A stretch of DNA of 64,000 nt from contig NC_134929.1 in NCBI RefSeq assembly GCF_051020765.1, positions 124,001 to 188,000 of the forward strand. The letters are read 5' to 3'. The translations under genes and the position numbers were made by a program. Under the pieces are notes generated by a model. It saw only the letters and a program-made list of their open reading frames with translations, was not told the origin of the DNA and searched no databases. Numbering within the stretch: the first letter of the stretch is position 1; every line of letters begins with the position of its first letter. Shown here piece after piece: positions 35,501 through 50,357 of the stretch. Source of the stretch: Lasioglossum baleicum. Its lineage: Eukaryota > Arthropoda > Insecta > Hymenoptera > Halictidae.

Positions 35501-38500
35501 TCCTGTAGATTTTCACATACCGCATTATTTATGTTATATTACGTTTTTTCTTACAACCCACGGTTCCCGAGAAAATTGAGAAAACGTTGTTTTTAAACTC
35601 ATTTTGCACGAATATCTTCTAAACTACTTATCCCACCGCATTTCTGTTTGACAATTCCTGCAGATTTTCAAATTCCGCATTATTTATGTTATATTACTAC
35701 TTTTCTTACAACCCACGGTTCCCGTGAAAATTGAGAAAACGTGGTTTTTAAACTCATTTTGCTCGAATATCTTCTAAACTACTTATCCCACCGCATTTCT
35801 GTTTGACAATTCCTGTAGATTTTCACATTCCGCATTATTTATGTTATATTACGTTTTTTCTTACAACCCACGGTTCCCGTGAAAATTGAGAAAACGTGGT
35901 TTTTAAACTCATTTTGCTCGAATATCTTCTAAACTACTTATCCCACCGCATTTCTGTTTGACAATTCCTGCAGATTTTCAAATTCCGCATTATTTATGTT
36001 ATATTTCTATTTTTCTTACAACCCACGGTTCCCGTGAAAATTGAGAAATCGTGGTTTTTAAACTCATTTTGCTCGAATATCTTCTAAACTACTTATCCCA
36101 CCGCATTTCAGTCTGACAATTCCTGTAGATTTTCACATACCGCATTATTTATGTTATATTACTATTTTTCTTACAACCCACGGTTCCCGTGAAAATTGAG
36201 AAATCGTGGTTTTTAAACTCATTTTGCTCGAATATCTTCTAAACTACTTATCCCACCGCATTTCTCTTTGACAATTCCTGTAGATTTTCACATTCCGCAT
36301 CTTTTATGTCATATTACTTTTTTCGTACATCCCACGGTTCCCGAGAAAATTGAGAAAACGTTGTTTATAAACTCATTTTGCTCGAATATCTTCTAAACTA
36401 CTTATCCCACCGCATTTCTGTCTGACAATTCCTGTAGATTTTCACATTCCGCATTATTTATGTTATATTACTATTTTTCGTACATCCCACGGTTCCCGAG
36501 AAAATTGAGAAAACGTTGTTTATAAACTCATTTTGCTCGAATATCTTCTAAACTACTTATCCCACCGCATTTCTGTTTGACAATTCCTGTAGATTTTCAC
36601 ATTCCGCATTATTTATGTTATATTACGTTTTTTCTTACAACCCACGGTTCCCGAGAAAATTGAGAAAACGTTGTTTTTAAACTCATTTTGGCACGAATAT
36701 CTTCTAAACTACTTATCCCACCGCATTTCTGTTTGACAATTCCTGTAGATTTTCACATTCCGCATTATTTATGTTATATTACGTTTTTTCTTACAACCCA
36801 CGGTTCCCGTGAAAATTAAGAAAACGTGGTTTTTAAACTCATTTTGCTCGAATATCTTCTAAACTACTTATCCCACCGCATTTCTCTTTGACAATTCCTG
36901 TATATTTTCACGTTCCGCATTATTTATGTTATATTACTTTTTTTCTTACAGCCCACGGTTCCCGTGAAAATTGAGAAAACGTGGTTTTTAAACTCATTTT
37001 GCTCGAATATCTTCTAAACTACTTACCCCACCGCATTTCTCATTGACAATTCCTGTATATTTTCACGTTCCGCATTATTTATGTTATATTACTTTTTTTT
37101 CTTACAGCCCACGGTTGCCGAGAAAATTGAGAAAACGTTGTTTTTAAACTCATTTTGCTCGAATATCTTCTAAACTACTTATCCCACCGCATTTCTGTTT
37201 GACAATTCCTGCAGATTTTCAAATTCCGCATTATTTATGTTATATTACTATTTTTCTTACAACCCACGGTTCCCGTGAAAATTGAGAAAACGTGGTTTTT
37301 AAACTCATTTTGCTCGAATATCTTCTAAACTACTTATCCCACCGCATTTCTGTTTGACAATTCCTGTAGATTTTCACATTCCGCATTATTTATTTTATAT
37401 TACGTTTTTTCTTACAACCCACGGTTCCCGTGAAAATTGAGAAAACGTGGTTTTTAAACTCATTTTGCTCGAATATCTTCTAAACTACTTATCCCACCGC
37501 ATTTCTCTTTGACAATTCCTGTATATTTTCACGTTCCGCATTATTTATGTTATATTACTTTTTTTTCTTACAGCCCACGGTTGCCGAGAAAATTGAGAAA
37601 ACGTTGTTTTTAAACTCATTTTGCTCGAATATCTTCTAAACTACTTATCCCACCGCATTTCTGTTTGACAATTCCTGCAGATTTTCAAATTCCGCATTAT
37701 TTATGTTATATTACTATTTTTCTTACAACCCACGGTTCCCGTGAAAATTGAGAAATCGTGGTTTTTAAACTCATTTTGCTCGAATATCTTCTAAACTACT
37801 TATCCCACCGCATTTCTGTTTGACAATTCCTATAGATTTTCACATACCGCATTATTTATGTTATATTACGTTTATTCTTACAACCCACGGTTCCCGAGAA
37901 AATTGAGAAAACGTTGTTTTTAAACTCATTTTGCTCGAATATCTTCTAAACTACTTATCCCAACGGATTTCTGTATGACAATTCCTGTAGATTTTCACAT
38001 TCCGCATTATTTATGTTATATTACTTTTTTTCGTACAATCCACGGTTGCCGAGAAAATTGAGAAAACGTTGTTTTTAAACTCATTTTGCTCGAATATCTT
38101 CTAAACTACTTATCCCACCGCATTTCTCTTTGACAATTCCTGTAGATTTTCACATTCCGCATCTTTTATGTCCTATTACTTTTTTCGTACATCCCACGGT
38201 TCCCGAGAAAATTGAGAAAACGTTGTTTTTAAACTCATTTTGCTCGAATATCTTCTAAACTACTTATCCCACCGCATTTCTGTTTGACAATTCCTGTAGA
38301 TTTTCACATACCGCATTATTTATGTTATATTACGTTTTTTCTTACAACCCACGGTTCCCGAGAAAATTGAGAAAACGTTGTTTTTAAACTCATTTTGCTC
38401 GAATATCTTCTAAACTACTTATCCCACCGCATTTCTGTTTGACAATTCCTGTAGATTTTCACATTCCGCATTATTTATGTTATATTACTATTTTTCTTAC

Positions 38501-38893
38501 AACCCACGGTTCCCGTAAAAAATTGAGAAAACGTGGGTTTTAAACTCATTCTGCACGGATATCTTCTAAACTACTTATCCCAACGGATTTCTGTATGACA
38601 ATTCCAGTAGATTTTCACATTCCGCATTTTTTATGTCACATTACTTTTTTTCGTACAATCCACGGTTCCCGAGAAAATTGAGAAAACGTTGTTTTTAAAC
38701 TCATTTTGCTCGAATATCTTCTAAACTACTTATCCCACCGCATTTCTGTCTGACAATTCCTGTAGATTTTCACATTCCGCATTATTTATGTTATATTACT
38801 ATTTTTCTTACAACCCACGGTTCCCGTGAAAATTGAGAAAACGTGGTTTTTAAACTCATTTTGCTCGAATATCTTCTAAACTACTTATCCCAC

Positions 38894-39048
38894 CGCATTT
38901 CTCTTTGACAATTCCTGTATATTTTCACATACCGCATTATTTATGTTATATTACTTTTTTTCTTACAGCCCACGGTTGCCGAGAAAATTGAGAAAACGTT
39001 GTTTTTAAACTCATTTTGCTCGAATATCTTCTAAACTACTTATCCCAC
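38894..39048 (+). repeat. Chimeric monomer E/C''/E
   Basis: Starts as E (CTCTTTGAC, TGTATATTTTCAC), has CATACC of the C group where E has CGTTCC, then returns to E (CTTTTTTTCTTACAGCCC, GTTGCCGAG). A patch of only a few bases has been swapped in, which fits gene conversion better than a single crossover. It replaces the ordinary E found in copies 1 and 2. Confidence 0.75.
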
Positions 39049-39822
39049 CGCATTTCTGTTTGACAATTCCTGTAGATTTTCAAATTCCGCATTATTTATG
39101 TTATATTACTATTTTTCTTACAACCCACGGTTCCCGAGAAAATTGAGAAAACGTTGTTTTTAAACTCATTTTGCACGAATATCTTCTAAACTACTTATCC
39201 CACCGCATTTCTGTTTGACAATTCCTGTAGATTTTCACATACCGCATTATTTATGTTATATTACGTTTATTCTTACAACCCACGGTTCCCGAGAAAATTG
39301 AGAAAACGTTGTTTTTAAACTCATTTTGCTCGAATATCTTCTAAACTACTTATCCCAACGGATTTCTGTATGACAATTCCTGTAGATTTTCACATTCCGC
39401 ATTATTTATGTTATATTACTTTTTTTCGTGCAATCCACGGTTGCCGAGAAAATTGAGAAAACGTTGTTTTTAAACTCATTTTGCTCGAATATCTTCTAAA
39501 CTACTTATCCCACCGCATTTCTCTTTGACAATTCCTGTAGATTTTCACATTCCGCGTCTTTTATGTCATATTACTTTTTTCGTACATCCCACGGTTCCCG
39601 AGAAAATTGAGAAAACGTTGTTTTTAAACTCATTTTGCTCGAATATCTTCTAAACTACTTATCCCACCGCATTTCTGTTTGACAATTCCTGTAGATTTTC
39701 ACATACCGCATTATTTATGTTATATTACGTTTTTTCTTACAACCCACGGTTCCCGAGAAAATTGAGAAAACGTTGTTTTTAAACTCATTTTGCACGAATA
39801 TCTTCTAAACTACTTATCCCAC

Positions 39823-42614
39823 CGCATTTCTGTTTGACAATTCCTGTAGATTTTCACATTCCGCATTATTTATGTTATATTACGTTTTTTCTTACAACCC
39901 ACGGTTCCCGTGAAAATTGAGAAAACGTGGTTTTTAAACTCATTTTGCTCGAATATCTTCTAAACTACTTATCCCACCGCATTTCTCTTTGACAATTCCT
40001 GTATATTTTCACGTTCCGCATTATTTATGTTATCTTACTTTTTTTTCTTACAGCCCACGGTTCCCGTGAAAATTGAGAAAACGTTGATTTTAAACTCATT
40101 TTGCTCGAATATCTTCTAAACTACTTATCCCACCGCATTTCTGTTTGACAATTCCTGTAGATTTTCACATACCGCATTATTTATGTTATATTACGTTTTT
40201 TCTTACAACCCACGGTTCCCGTGAAAATTGAGAAAACGTGGTTTTTAAACTCATTTTGCTCGAATATCTTCTAAACTACTTATCCCACCGCATTTCTGTT
40301 TGACAATTCCTGTAGATTTTCACATTCCGCATTTTTTATGTTATATTACGTTTTTTCTTACAACCCACGGTTCCCGTGAAAATTGAGAAAACGTGGTTTT
40401 TAAACTCATTTTGCTCGAATATCTTCTAAACTACTTATCCCACCGCATTTCTCTTTGACAATTCCTGTATATTTTCACGTTCCGCATTATTTATGTTATA
40501 TTACTTTTTTTTCTTACAGCCCACGGTTGCCGAGAAAATTGAGAAAACGTTGTTTTTAAACTCATTTTGCTCGAATATCTTCTAAACTACTTATCCCACC
40601 GCATTTCTGTTTGACAATTCCTGCAGATTTTCAAATTCCGCATTATTTATGTTATATTACTATTTTTCTTACAACCCACGGTTCCCGTGAAAATTGAGAA
40701 ATCGTGGTTTTTAAACTCATTTTGCTCGAATATCTTCTAAACTACTTATCCCACCGCATTTCTGTTTGACAATTCCTGTAGATTTTCACATACCGCATTA
40801 TTTATGTTATATTACTATTTTTCTTACAACCCACGGTTCCCGAGAAAATTGAGAAAACGTTGTTTTTAAACTCATTTTGCTCGAATATCTTCTAAACTAC
40901 TTATCCCACCGCATTTCTGTTTGACAATTCCTGCAGATTTTCAAATTCCGCATTATTTATGTTATATTACTATTTTTCTTACAACCCACGGTTCCCGTGA
41001 AAATTGAGAAATCGTGGTTTTTAAACTCATTTTGCTCGAATATCTTCTAAACTACTTATCCCACCGCATTTCTGTCTGACAATTCCTGTAGATTTTCACA
41101 TTCCGCATTATTTATGTTATATTACTATTTTTCTTACAACCCACGGTTCCCGTGAAAATTGAGAAAACGTGGTTTTTAAACTCATTTTGCTCGAATATCG
41201 TCTAAACTACTTATCCCACCGCATTTCTGTTTGACAATTCCTGTAGATTTTCACATACCGCATTATTTATGTTATATTACTATTTTTCTTGCAACCCACG
41301 GTTCCCGAGAAAATTGAGAAAACGTTGTTTTTAAACTCATTTTGCTCGAATATCTTCTAAACTACTTATCCCACCGCATTTCTGTTTGACAATTCCTGCA
41401 GATTTTCAAATTCCGCATTATTTATGTTATATTTCTATTTTTCTTACAACCCACGGTTCCCGTGAAAATTGAGAAATCGTGGTTTTTAAACTCATTTTGC
41501 TCGAATATCTTCTAAACTACTTATCCCATCGCATTTCTGTCTGACAATTCCTGTAGATTTTCACATACCGCATTATTTATGTTATATTACTATTTTTCTT
41601 ACAACCCACGGTTCCCGAGAAAATTGAGAAAACGTTGTTTTTAAACTCATTTTGCTCGAATATCTTCTAAACTACTTATCCCACCGCATTTCTGTTTGAC
41701 AATTCCTGCAGATTTTCACATACCGCATTATTTATGTTATATTACTATTTTTCTTACAACCCACGGTTCCCGAGAAAATTGAGAAAACGTTGTTTTTAAA
41801 CTCATTTTGCTCGAATATCTTCTAAACTACTTATCCCACCGCATTTCTGTTTGACAATTCCTGCAGATTTTCAAATTCCGCATTATTTATGTTATATTTC
41901 TATTTTTCTTACAACCCACGGTTCCCGTGAAAATTGAGAAATCGTGGTTTTTAAACTCATTTTGCTCGAATATCTTCTAAACTACTTATCCCACCGCATT
42001 TCAGTCTGACAATTCCTGTAGATTTTCACATACCGCATTATTTATGTTATATTACTATTTTTCTTACAACCCACGGTTCCCGAGAAAATTGAGAAAACGT
42101 TGTTTTTAAACTCATTTTGCTCGAATATCTTCTAAACTACTTATCCCACCGCATTTCTGTCTGACAATTCCTGTAGATTTTCACATTCCGCATTATTTAT
42201 GTTATATTACTGTTTTTCTTACAACCCACGGTTCCCGTGAAAATTGAGAAAACGTGGTTTTTAAACTCATTTTGCTCGAATATCTTCTAAACTACTTATC
42301 CCACCGCATTTCTGTTTGACAATTCCTGTAGATTTTCACATTCCGCATTATTTATGTTATATTACTATTTTTCTTACAACCCACGGTTCCCGTGAAAATT
42401 GAGAAAACGTGGTTTTTAAACTCATTTTGCTCGAATATCTTCTAAACTACTTATCCCACCGCATTTCTGTTTGACAATTCCTGTAGATTTTCAAATTCCG
42501 CATTATTTATGTTATATTACTATTTTTCTTACAACCCACGGTTCCCGTGAAAATTGAGAAATCGTGGTTTTTAAACTCATTTTGCTCGAATATCTTCTAA
42601 ACTACTTATCCCAC
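39823..42614 (+). repeat. Scrambled D / C'' segment
   Basis: There are 18 monomers and no gene. From about 40599 the array alternates D (CCTGCAGATTTTCAAATTCC) with C''-like (CATACC, CTATTTTTC) or H'-like monomers, with no long higher-order register. D monomers with the private TATATTTCT lie at 41375 and 41840, 465 bp apart, so a trimer is partly duplicated. The monomer at 41685 joins a D left end (CCTGCAGATTTTCA) to a C'' middle (CATACCG). Private changes include ATATCGTCTAAAC near 41195 and CCCATCGCATT near 41526. E at 39978 is 156 bp and reads TTATCTTAC. Confidence 0.7.
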
Positions 42615-45600
42615 CGCATTTCTGTTTGACAATTCCTGTAGATTTTCACATACCGCATTATTTATGTTATATTACGTTTATTCTTACAACCCACGGTTCC
42701 CGAGAAAATTGAGAAAACGTTGTTTTTAAACTCATTTTGCTCGAATATCTTCTAAACTACTTATCCCAACGGATTTCTGTATGACAATTCCTGTAGATTT
42801 TCACATTCCGCATTATTTATGTTATATTACTCTTTTTCGTGCAATCCACGGTTGCCGAGAAAATTGAGAAAACGTTGTTTTTAAACTCATTTTGCTCGAA
42901 TATCTTCTAAACTACTTATCCCACCGCATTTCTCTTTGACAATTCCTGTAGATTTTCACATTCCGCATCTTTTATGTCATATTACTTTTTTCGTACAACC
43001 CACGGTTCCCGAGAAAATTGAGAAAACGTTGTTTTTAAACTCATTTTGCTCGAATATCTTCTAAACTACTTATCCCAACGGATTTCTGTATGACAATTCC
43101 TGTAGATTTTCACATTCCGCGTTATTTATGTTATATTACTTTTTTTCATGCAATCCACGGTTGCCGAGAAAATTGAGAAAACGTTGTTTTTAAACTCATT
43201 TTGCTCGAATATCTTCTAAACTACTAATCCCACCGCATTTCTCTTTGACAATTCCTGTAGATTTTCACATTCCGCATCTTTTATGTCATATTACTTTTCT
43301 CGTACATCCCACGGTTCCCGAGAAAATTGAGAAAACGTTGTTTTTAAACTCATTTTGCTCGAATATCTTCTAAACTACTTATCCCACCGCATTTCTGTTT
43401 GACAATTCCTGTAGATTTTCACATACCGCATTATTTATGTTATATTACGTTTTTTCTTACAACCCACGGTTCCCGAGAAAATTGAGAAAACGTTGTTTTT
43501 AAACTCATTTTGCACGAATATCTTCTAAACTACTTATCCCACCGCATTTCTGTTTGACAATTCCTGTAGATTTTCACATTCCGCATTATTTATGTTATAT
43601 TACTTTTTTTCGTACAATCCACGGTTGCCGAGAAAATTGAGAAAACGTTGTTTTTTAACTCATTTTGCTCGAATATCTTCTAAACTACTTATCCCACCGC
43701 ATTTCTGTATGACAATTCCTGTAGATTTTCACATTCCGCATTTTTTATGTCACAATACTTTTTTTCGTACAATCCACGGTTCCCGAGAAAATTGAGAAAA
43801 CGTTGTTTTTAAACTCATTTTGCTCGAATATCTTCTAAACTACTTATCCCACCGCATTTCTGTTTCACTATTCCTGTAGATTTTCACATTCCGCATTATT
43901 TATGTTATATTACTATTTTTCTTACAACCCACGGTTCCCGTGAAAATTGAGAAAACGTGGTTTTTAAACTCATTTTGCTCGAATATCTTCTAAACTACTT
44001 ATCCCACCGCATTTCTCTTTGACAATTCCTGTATATTTTCACGTTCCGCATTATTTATGTTATATTACTTTTTTTCTTACAGCCCACGGTTGCCGAGAAA
44101 ATTGAGAAAACGTTGTTTTTAAACTCATTTTGCTCGAATATCTTCTAAACTACTTATCCCACCGCATTTCTGTTTGACAATTCCTGTAGATTTTCAAATT
44201 CCGCATTATTTATGTTATATTACTATTTTTCTTACAACCCACGGTTCCCGTGAAAATTGAGAAATCGTGGTTTTTAAACTAATTTTGCTCGAATATCTTC
44301 TAAACTACTTATCCCAACGGATTTCTGTATGACAATTCCTGTAGATTTTCACATTCCGCATTATTTATGTTATATTACTTTTTTTCGTGCAATCCACGGT
44401 TGCCGAGAAAATTGAGAAAACGTTGTTTTTAAACTAATTTTGCTCGAATATCTTCTAAACTACTTATCCCACCGCATTTCTGTTTCACTATTCCTGTAGA
44501 TTTTCACATTCCGCATTATTTATGTTATATTACTATTTTTCTTACAACCCTCGGTTCCCGTGAAAATTGAGAAAACGTGGTTTTTAAACTCATTTTGCTC
44601 GAATATCTTCTAATCTACTTATCCCACCGCATTTCTCTTTGACAATTCCTGTATATTTTCACGTTCCGCATTATTTATGTTATATTACTTTTTTTCTTAC
44701 AGCCCACGGTTCCCGTGAAAATTGAGAATACGTTGTTTTTAAACTCATTTTGCTCGAATATCTTCTAAACTACTTATCCCACCGCATTTCTGTATGACAA
44801 TTCCTGTAGATTTTCACATTCCGCATTTTTTATGTCACATTACTTTTTTTCGTACAATCCACAGTTTCCGAGAAAATTGAGAAAACGTTGTTTTTAAACT
44901 CATTTAGCTCGAATATCTTCTAAACTACTTATCCCACCGCATTTCTGTCTGACAATTCCTGTAGATTTTCACATACCGCATTATTTATGTTATATTACTA
45001 TTTTTCTTACAACCCACGGTTCCCGAGAAAATTGAGAAAACGTTGTTTTTAAACTCATTTTGCTCGAATATCTTCTAAACTACTTATCCCAACGGATTTC
45101 TGTATGACAATTCCTGTAGATTTTCACATACCGCATTATTTATGTTATATTACTATTTTTCTTACAACCCACGGTTCCCGTGAAAATTGAGAAAACGTGG
45201 TTTTTAAACTCATTTTGCTCGAATATCTTCTAAACTACTTATCCCACCGCATTTCTGTCTGACAATTCCTGTAGATTTTCACATACCGCATTATTTATGT
45301 TATATTACTATTTTTCTTACAACCCACGGTTCCCGTGAAAATTGAGAAAACGTGGTTTTTAAACTCATTTTGCTCGAATATCTTCTAAACTACTTATCCC
45401 ACCGCATTTCTGTCTGACAATTCCTGTAGATTTTCACATACCGCATTATTTATGTTATATTACTATTTTTCTTACAACCCACGGTTCCCGAGAAAATTGA
45501 GAAAACGTTGTTTTTAAACTCATTTTGCTCGAATATCTTCTAAACTACTTATCCCAACGGATTTCTGTATGACAATTCCTGTAGATTTTCACATTCCGCA

Positions 45601-47572
45601 TTATTTATGTTATATTACTTTTTTTCGTACAATCCACGGTTGCCGAGAAAATTGAGAAAACGTTGTTTTTTAACTCATTTTGCTCGAATATCTTCTAAAC
45701 TACTTATCCCACCGCATTTCTGTATGACAATTCCTGTAGATTTTCACATTCCGCATTATTTATGTTATATTACTTTTTTTCGTACAATCCACGGTTCCCG
45801 AGAAAATTGAGAAAACGTTGTTTTTAAACTCATTTTGCCCGAATATCTTCTAAACTACTTATCCCACCGCATTTCTCTTTGACAATTCCTGTAGATTTTC
45901 ACATTCCGCATCTTTTATGTCACATTACTTTTCTCGTACATCCCACGGTTCCCGAGAAAATTGAGAAAACGTTGTTTTTAAACTCATTTTGCTCGAATAT
46001 CTTCTAAACTACTTATCCCACCGCATTTCTGTTTGACAATTCCTGTAGATTTTCACATACCGCATTATTTATGTTATATTACGTTTTTTCTTACAACCCA
46101 CGGTTCCCGAGAAAATTGAGAAAACGTTGTTTTTAAACTCATTTTGCACGAATATCTTCTAAACTACTTATCCCACCGCATTTCTGTTTGACAATTCCTG
46201 TAGATTTTCACATTCCGCATTATTTATGTTATATTACGTTTTCTCTTACAACCCACGGTTCCCGTGAAAATTGAGAAAACGTGGTTTTTAAACTCATTTT
46301 GCTCGAATATCTTCTAAACTACTTATCCCACCGCATTTCTCTTTGACAATTCCTATATATTTTCACGTTCCGCATTATTTATGTTATATTACTTTTTTTC
46401 TTACAGCCCACGGTTCCCGTGAAAATTGAGAAAACGTGGTTTTTAAACTCATTTTGCTCGAATATCTTCTAAACTACTTACCCCACCGCATTTCTCGTTG
46501 ACAATTCCTGTATATTTTCACGTTCCGCATTATTTATGTTATATTACTTTTTTTTCTTACAGCCCACGGTTGCCGAGAAAATTGAGAAAACGTTGTTTTT
46601 AAACTCATTTTGCTCGAATATCTTCTAAACTACTTATCCCACCGCATTTCTGTTTGACAATTCCTGCAGATTTTCAAATTCCGCATTATTTATGTTATAT
46701 TACTATTTTTCTTACAACCCACGGTTCCCGTGAAAATTGAGAAAACGTGGTTTTTAAACTCATTTTGCTCGAATATCTTCTAAACTACTTATCCCACCGC
46801 ATTTCTGTTTGACAATTCCTGTAGATTTTCACATACCGCATTATTTATGTTATATTACTATTTTTCTTACAACCCACGGTTCCCGAGAAAATTGAGAAAA
46901 CGTTGTTTTTAAACTCATTTTGCTCGAATATCTTCTAAACTACTTATCCCAACGGATTTCTGTATGACAATTCCTGTAGATTTTCACATTCCGCATTATT
47001 TATGTTATATTACTTTTTTTCGTACAATCCACGGTTGCCGAGAAAATTGAGAAAACGTTGTTTTTTAACTCATTTTGCTCGAATATCTTCTAAACTACTT
47101 ATCCCACCGCATTTCTGTTTCACTATTCCTGTAGATTTTCACATTCCGCATTATTTATGTTAAATTACTATTTTTCTTACAACCCACGGTTCCCGTGAAA
47201 ATTGAGAAAACGTGGTTTTTAAACTCATTTTGCTCGAATATCTTCTAAACTACTTATCCCACCGCATTTCTCTTTGACAATTCCTGTATATTTTCACGTT
47301 CCGCATTATTTATGTTATATTACTTTTTTTCTTACAGCCCACGGTTGCCGAGAAAATTGAGAAAACGTTGTTTTTAAACTCATTTTGCTCGAATATCTTC
47401 TAAACTACTTATCCCACCGCATTTCTGTTTGACAATTCCTGTAGATTTTGAAATTCCGCATTATTTATGTTATATTACTATTTTTCTTACAACCCACGGT
47501 TCCCGTGAAAATTGAGAAAACGTGGTTTTTAAACTCATTTTGCTCGAATATCTTCTAAACTACTTATCCCAC

Positions 47573-47727
47573 CGCATTTCTGTTTGACAATTCCTGTAGA
47601 TTTTCACATACCGCATTATTTATGTTATATTACTTTTTTTCTTACAGCCCACGGTTGCCGAGAAAATTGAGAAAACGTTGTTTTTAAACTCATTTTGCTC
47701 GAATATCTTCTAAACTACTTATCCCAC
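47573..47727 (+). repeat. Chimeric monomer C''/E
   Basis: Left part GTTTGAC and CATACC (C group), right part CTTTTTTTCTTACAGCCC and GTTGCCGAG (E). A full E follows directly (47728-47882), so the right part may come from its neighbour. Confidence 0.8.
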
Positions 47728-50203
47728 CGCATTTCTCTTTGACAATTCCTGTATATTTTCACGTTCCGCATTATTTATGTTATATTACTTTTTTTCTTAC
47801 AGCCCACGGTTGCCGAGAAAATTGAGAAAACGTTGTTTTTAAACTCATTTTGCTCGAATATCTTCTAAACTACTTATCCCACCGCATTTCTGTTTGACAA
47901 TTCCTGTAGATTTTCAAATTCCGCATTATTTATGTTATATTACTATTTTTCTTACAACCCACGGTTCCCGTGAAAATTGAGAAATCGTGGTTTTTAAACT
48001 CATTTTGCTCGAATATCTTCTAAACTACTTATCCCACCGCATTTCTGTTTGACAATTCCTGTAGATTTTCACATACCGCATTATTTATGTTATATTACGT
48101 TTATTCGTACAACCCACGGTTCCCGAGAAAATTGAGAAAACGTTGTTTTTAAACTCATTTTGCTCGAATATCTTCTAAACTACTTATCCCAACGGATTTC
48201 TGTATGACAATTCCTGTAGATTTTCACATTCCGCATTATTTATGTTATATTACTCTTTTTCGTGCAATCCACGGTTGCCGAGAAAATTGAGAAAACGTTG
48301 TTTTTAAACTCATTTTGCTCGAATATCTTCTAAACTACTTATCCCACCGCATTTCTCTTTGACAATTCCTGTAGATTTTCACATTCCGCATCTTTTATGT
48401 CATATTACTTTTTTCGTACATCCCACGGTTCCCGAGAAAATTGAGAAAACGTTGTTTTTAAACTCATTTTGCTCGAATATCTTCTAAACTACTTATCCCA
48501 CCGCATTTCTGTTTGACAATTAATGTAGATTTTCACATACCGCATTATTTATGTTATATTACGTTTATTCTTACAACCCACGGTTCCCGAGAAAATTGAG
48601 AAAACGTTGTTTATAAACTCATTTTGCTCGAATATCTTCTAAACTACTTATCCCAACGGATTTCAGTATGACAATTCCTGTAGATTTTCACATTCCGCAT
48701 TATTTATGTTATATTACTTTTTTTCATGCAATCCACGGTTGCCGAGAAAATTGAGAAAACGTTGTTTTTAAACTCATTTTGCTCGAATATCTTCTAAACT
48801 ACTAATCCCACCGCATTTCTCTTTGACAATTCCTGTAGATTTTCACATTCCGCATCTTTTATGTCATATTACTTTTCTCGTACAACCCACGGTTCCCGAG
48901 AAAATTGAGAAAACGTTGTTTTTAAACTCATTTTGCTCGAATATCTTCTAAACTACTTATCCCAACGGATTTCTGTATGACAATTCCTGTAGATTTTCAC
49001 ATTCCGCATTATTTATGTTATATTACTTTTTTTCGTACAATCCACGGTTGCCGAGAAAATTGAGAAAACGTTGTTTTTAAACTCATTTTGCTCGAATATC
49101 TTCTAAACTACTTATCCCACCGCATTTCTCTTTGACAATTCCTGTAGATTTTCACATTCCGCATCTTTTATGTCATATTACTTTTTTCGTACATCCCACG
49201 GTTCCCGAGAAAATTGAGAAAACGTTGTTTTTAAACTCATTTTGCTCGAATATCTTCTAAACTACTTATCCCACCGCATTTCTGTTTCACTATTCCTGTA
49301 GATTTTCACATTCCGCATTATTTATGTTATATTACTATTTTTCTTACAACCCACGGTTCCCGTGAAAATTGAGAAATCGTGGTTTTTAAACTCATTTTGC
49401 TCGAATATCTTCTAAACTACTTATCCCACCGCATTTCTGTTTGACAATTCCTGTAGATTTTCAAATTCCGCATTATTTATGTTATATTACTATTTTTCTT
49501 ACAACCCACGGTTCCCGTGAAAATTGAGAAATCGTGGTTTTTAAACTCATTTTGCTCGAATATCTTCTAAACTACTTATCCCACCGCATTTCTGTCTGAC
49601 AATTCCTGTAGATTTTCACATTCCGCATTATTTATGTTATATTACTATTTTTCTTACAACCCACGGTTCCCGTGAAAATTGAGAAAACGTTGTTTTTAAA
49701 CTCATTTTGCTCGAATATCTTCTAAACTACTTATCCCACCGCATTTCTGTTTGACAATTCCTGCAGATTTTCAAATTCCGCATTATTTATGTTATATTAC
49801 TATTTTTCTTACAACCCACGGTTCCCGTGAAAATTGAGAAAACGTGGTTTTTAAACTCATTTTGCTCGAATATCTTCTAAACTACTTATCCCAACGGATT
49901 TCTGTATGACAATTCCTGTAGATTTTCACATTCCGCATTATTTATGTTATATTACTTTTTTTCGTACAATCCACGGTTGCCGAGAAAATTGAGAAAACGT
50001 TGTTTTTAAACTCATTTTGCTCGAATATCTTCTAAACTACTTATCCCACCGCATTTCTCTTTGACAATTCCTGTAGATTTTCACATTCCGCATCTTTTAT
50101 GTCATATTACTTTTTTCGTACATCCCACGGTTCCCGAGAAAATTGAGAAAACGTTGTTTTTAAACTCATTTTGCTCGAATATCTTCTAAACTACTTATCC
50201 CAC

Positions 50204-50357
50204 CGCATTTCTGTTTCACTATTCCTGTAGATTTTCACATTCCGCATCTTTTATGTCATATTACTTTTTTCGTACATCCCACGGTTCCCGAGAAAATTGA
50301 GAAAACGTTGTTTTTAAACTCATTTTGCTCGAATATCTTCTAAACTACTTATCCCAC
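50204..50357 (+). repeat. Chimeric monomer F/B, 154 bp
   Basis: Starts GTTTCACTATTCC (F) and continues GCATCTTTTATGTCATATTA and CTTTTTTCGTACATCCC (B), keeping B's 154-bp length. It lies between a B (50050-50203) and an F (50358), the two parents being its immediate neighbours. Confidence 0.85.

Larger units (their letters stand above)
27885..39822 (+). repeat. 27/30-mer HOR, three copies (4651, 4186 and about 3100 bp)
   Basis: Copy 1 is 27885-32535 (30 monomers, 4651 bp), copy 2 is 32536-36721 (27 monomers, 4186 bp) and copy 3 is 36722-39822 (20 monomers, then the order departs). Each copy begins with a C' monomer carrying GTGAAAATTAAGAAAAC. Markers in register: CCTATAG at 28992, 33643 and 37829; CAATTCCAGT at 29762, 34413 and 38599; TTTGGCACGA at 32501 and 36687. 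Copies 1 and 2 also share TTGTATTTAAAC, CTACTTTTCTT, TATATTTCTATTT and CATTTCAGTCTGAC. The length difference between copies 1 and 2 is exactly 465 bp, three monomers present only in copy 1. Confidence 0.9.
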
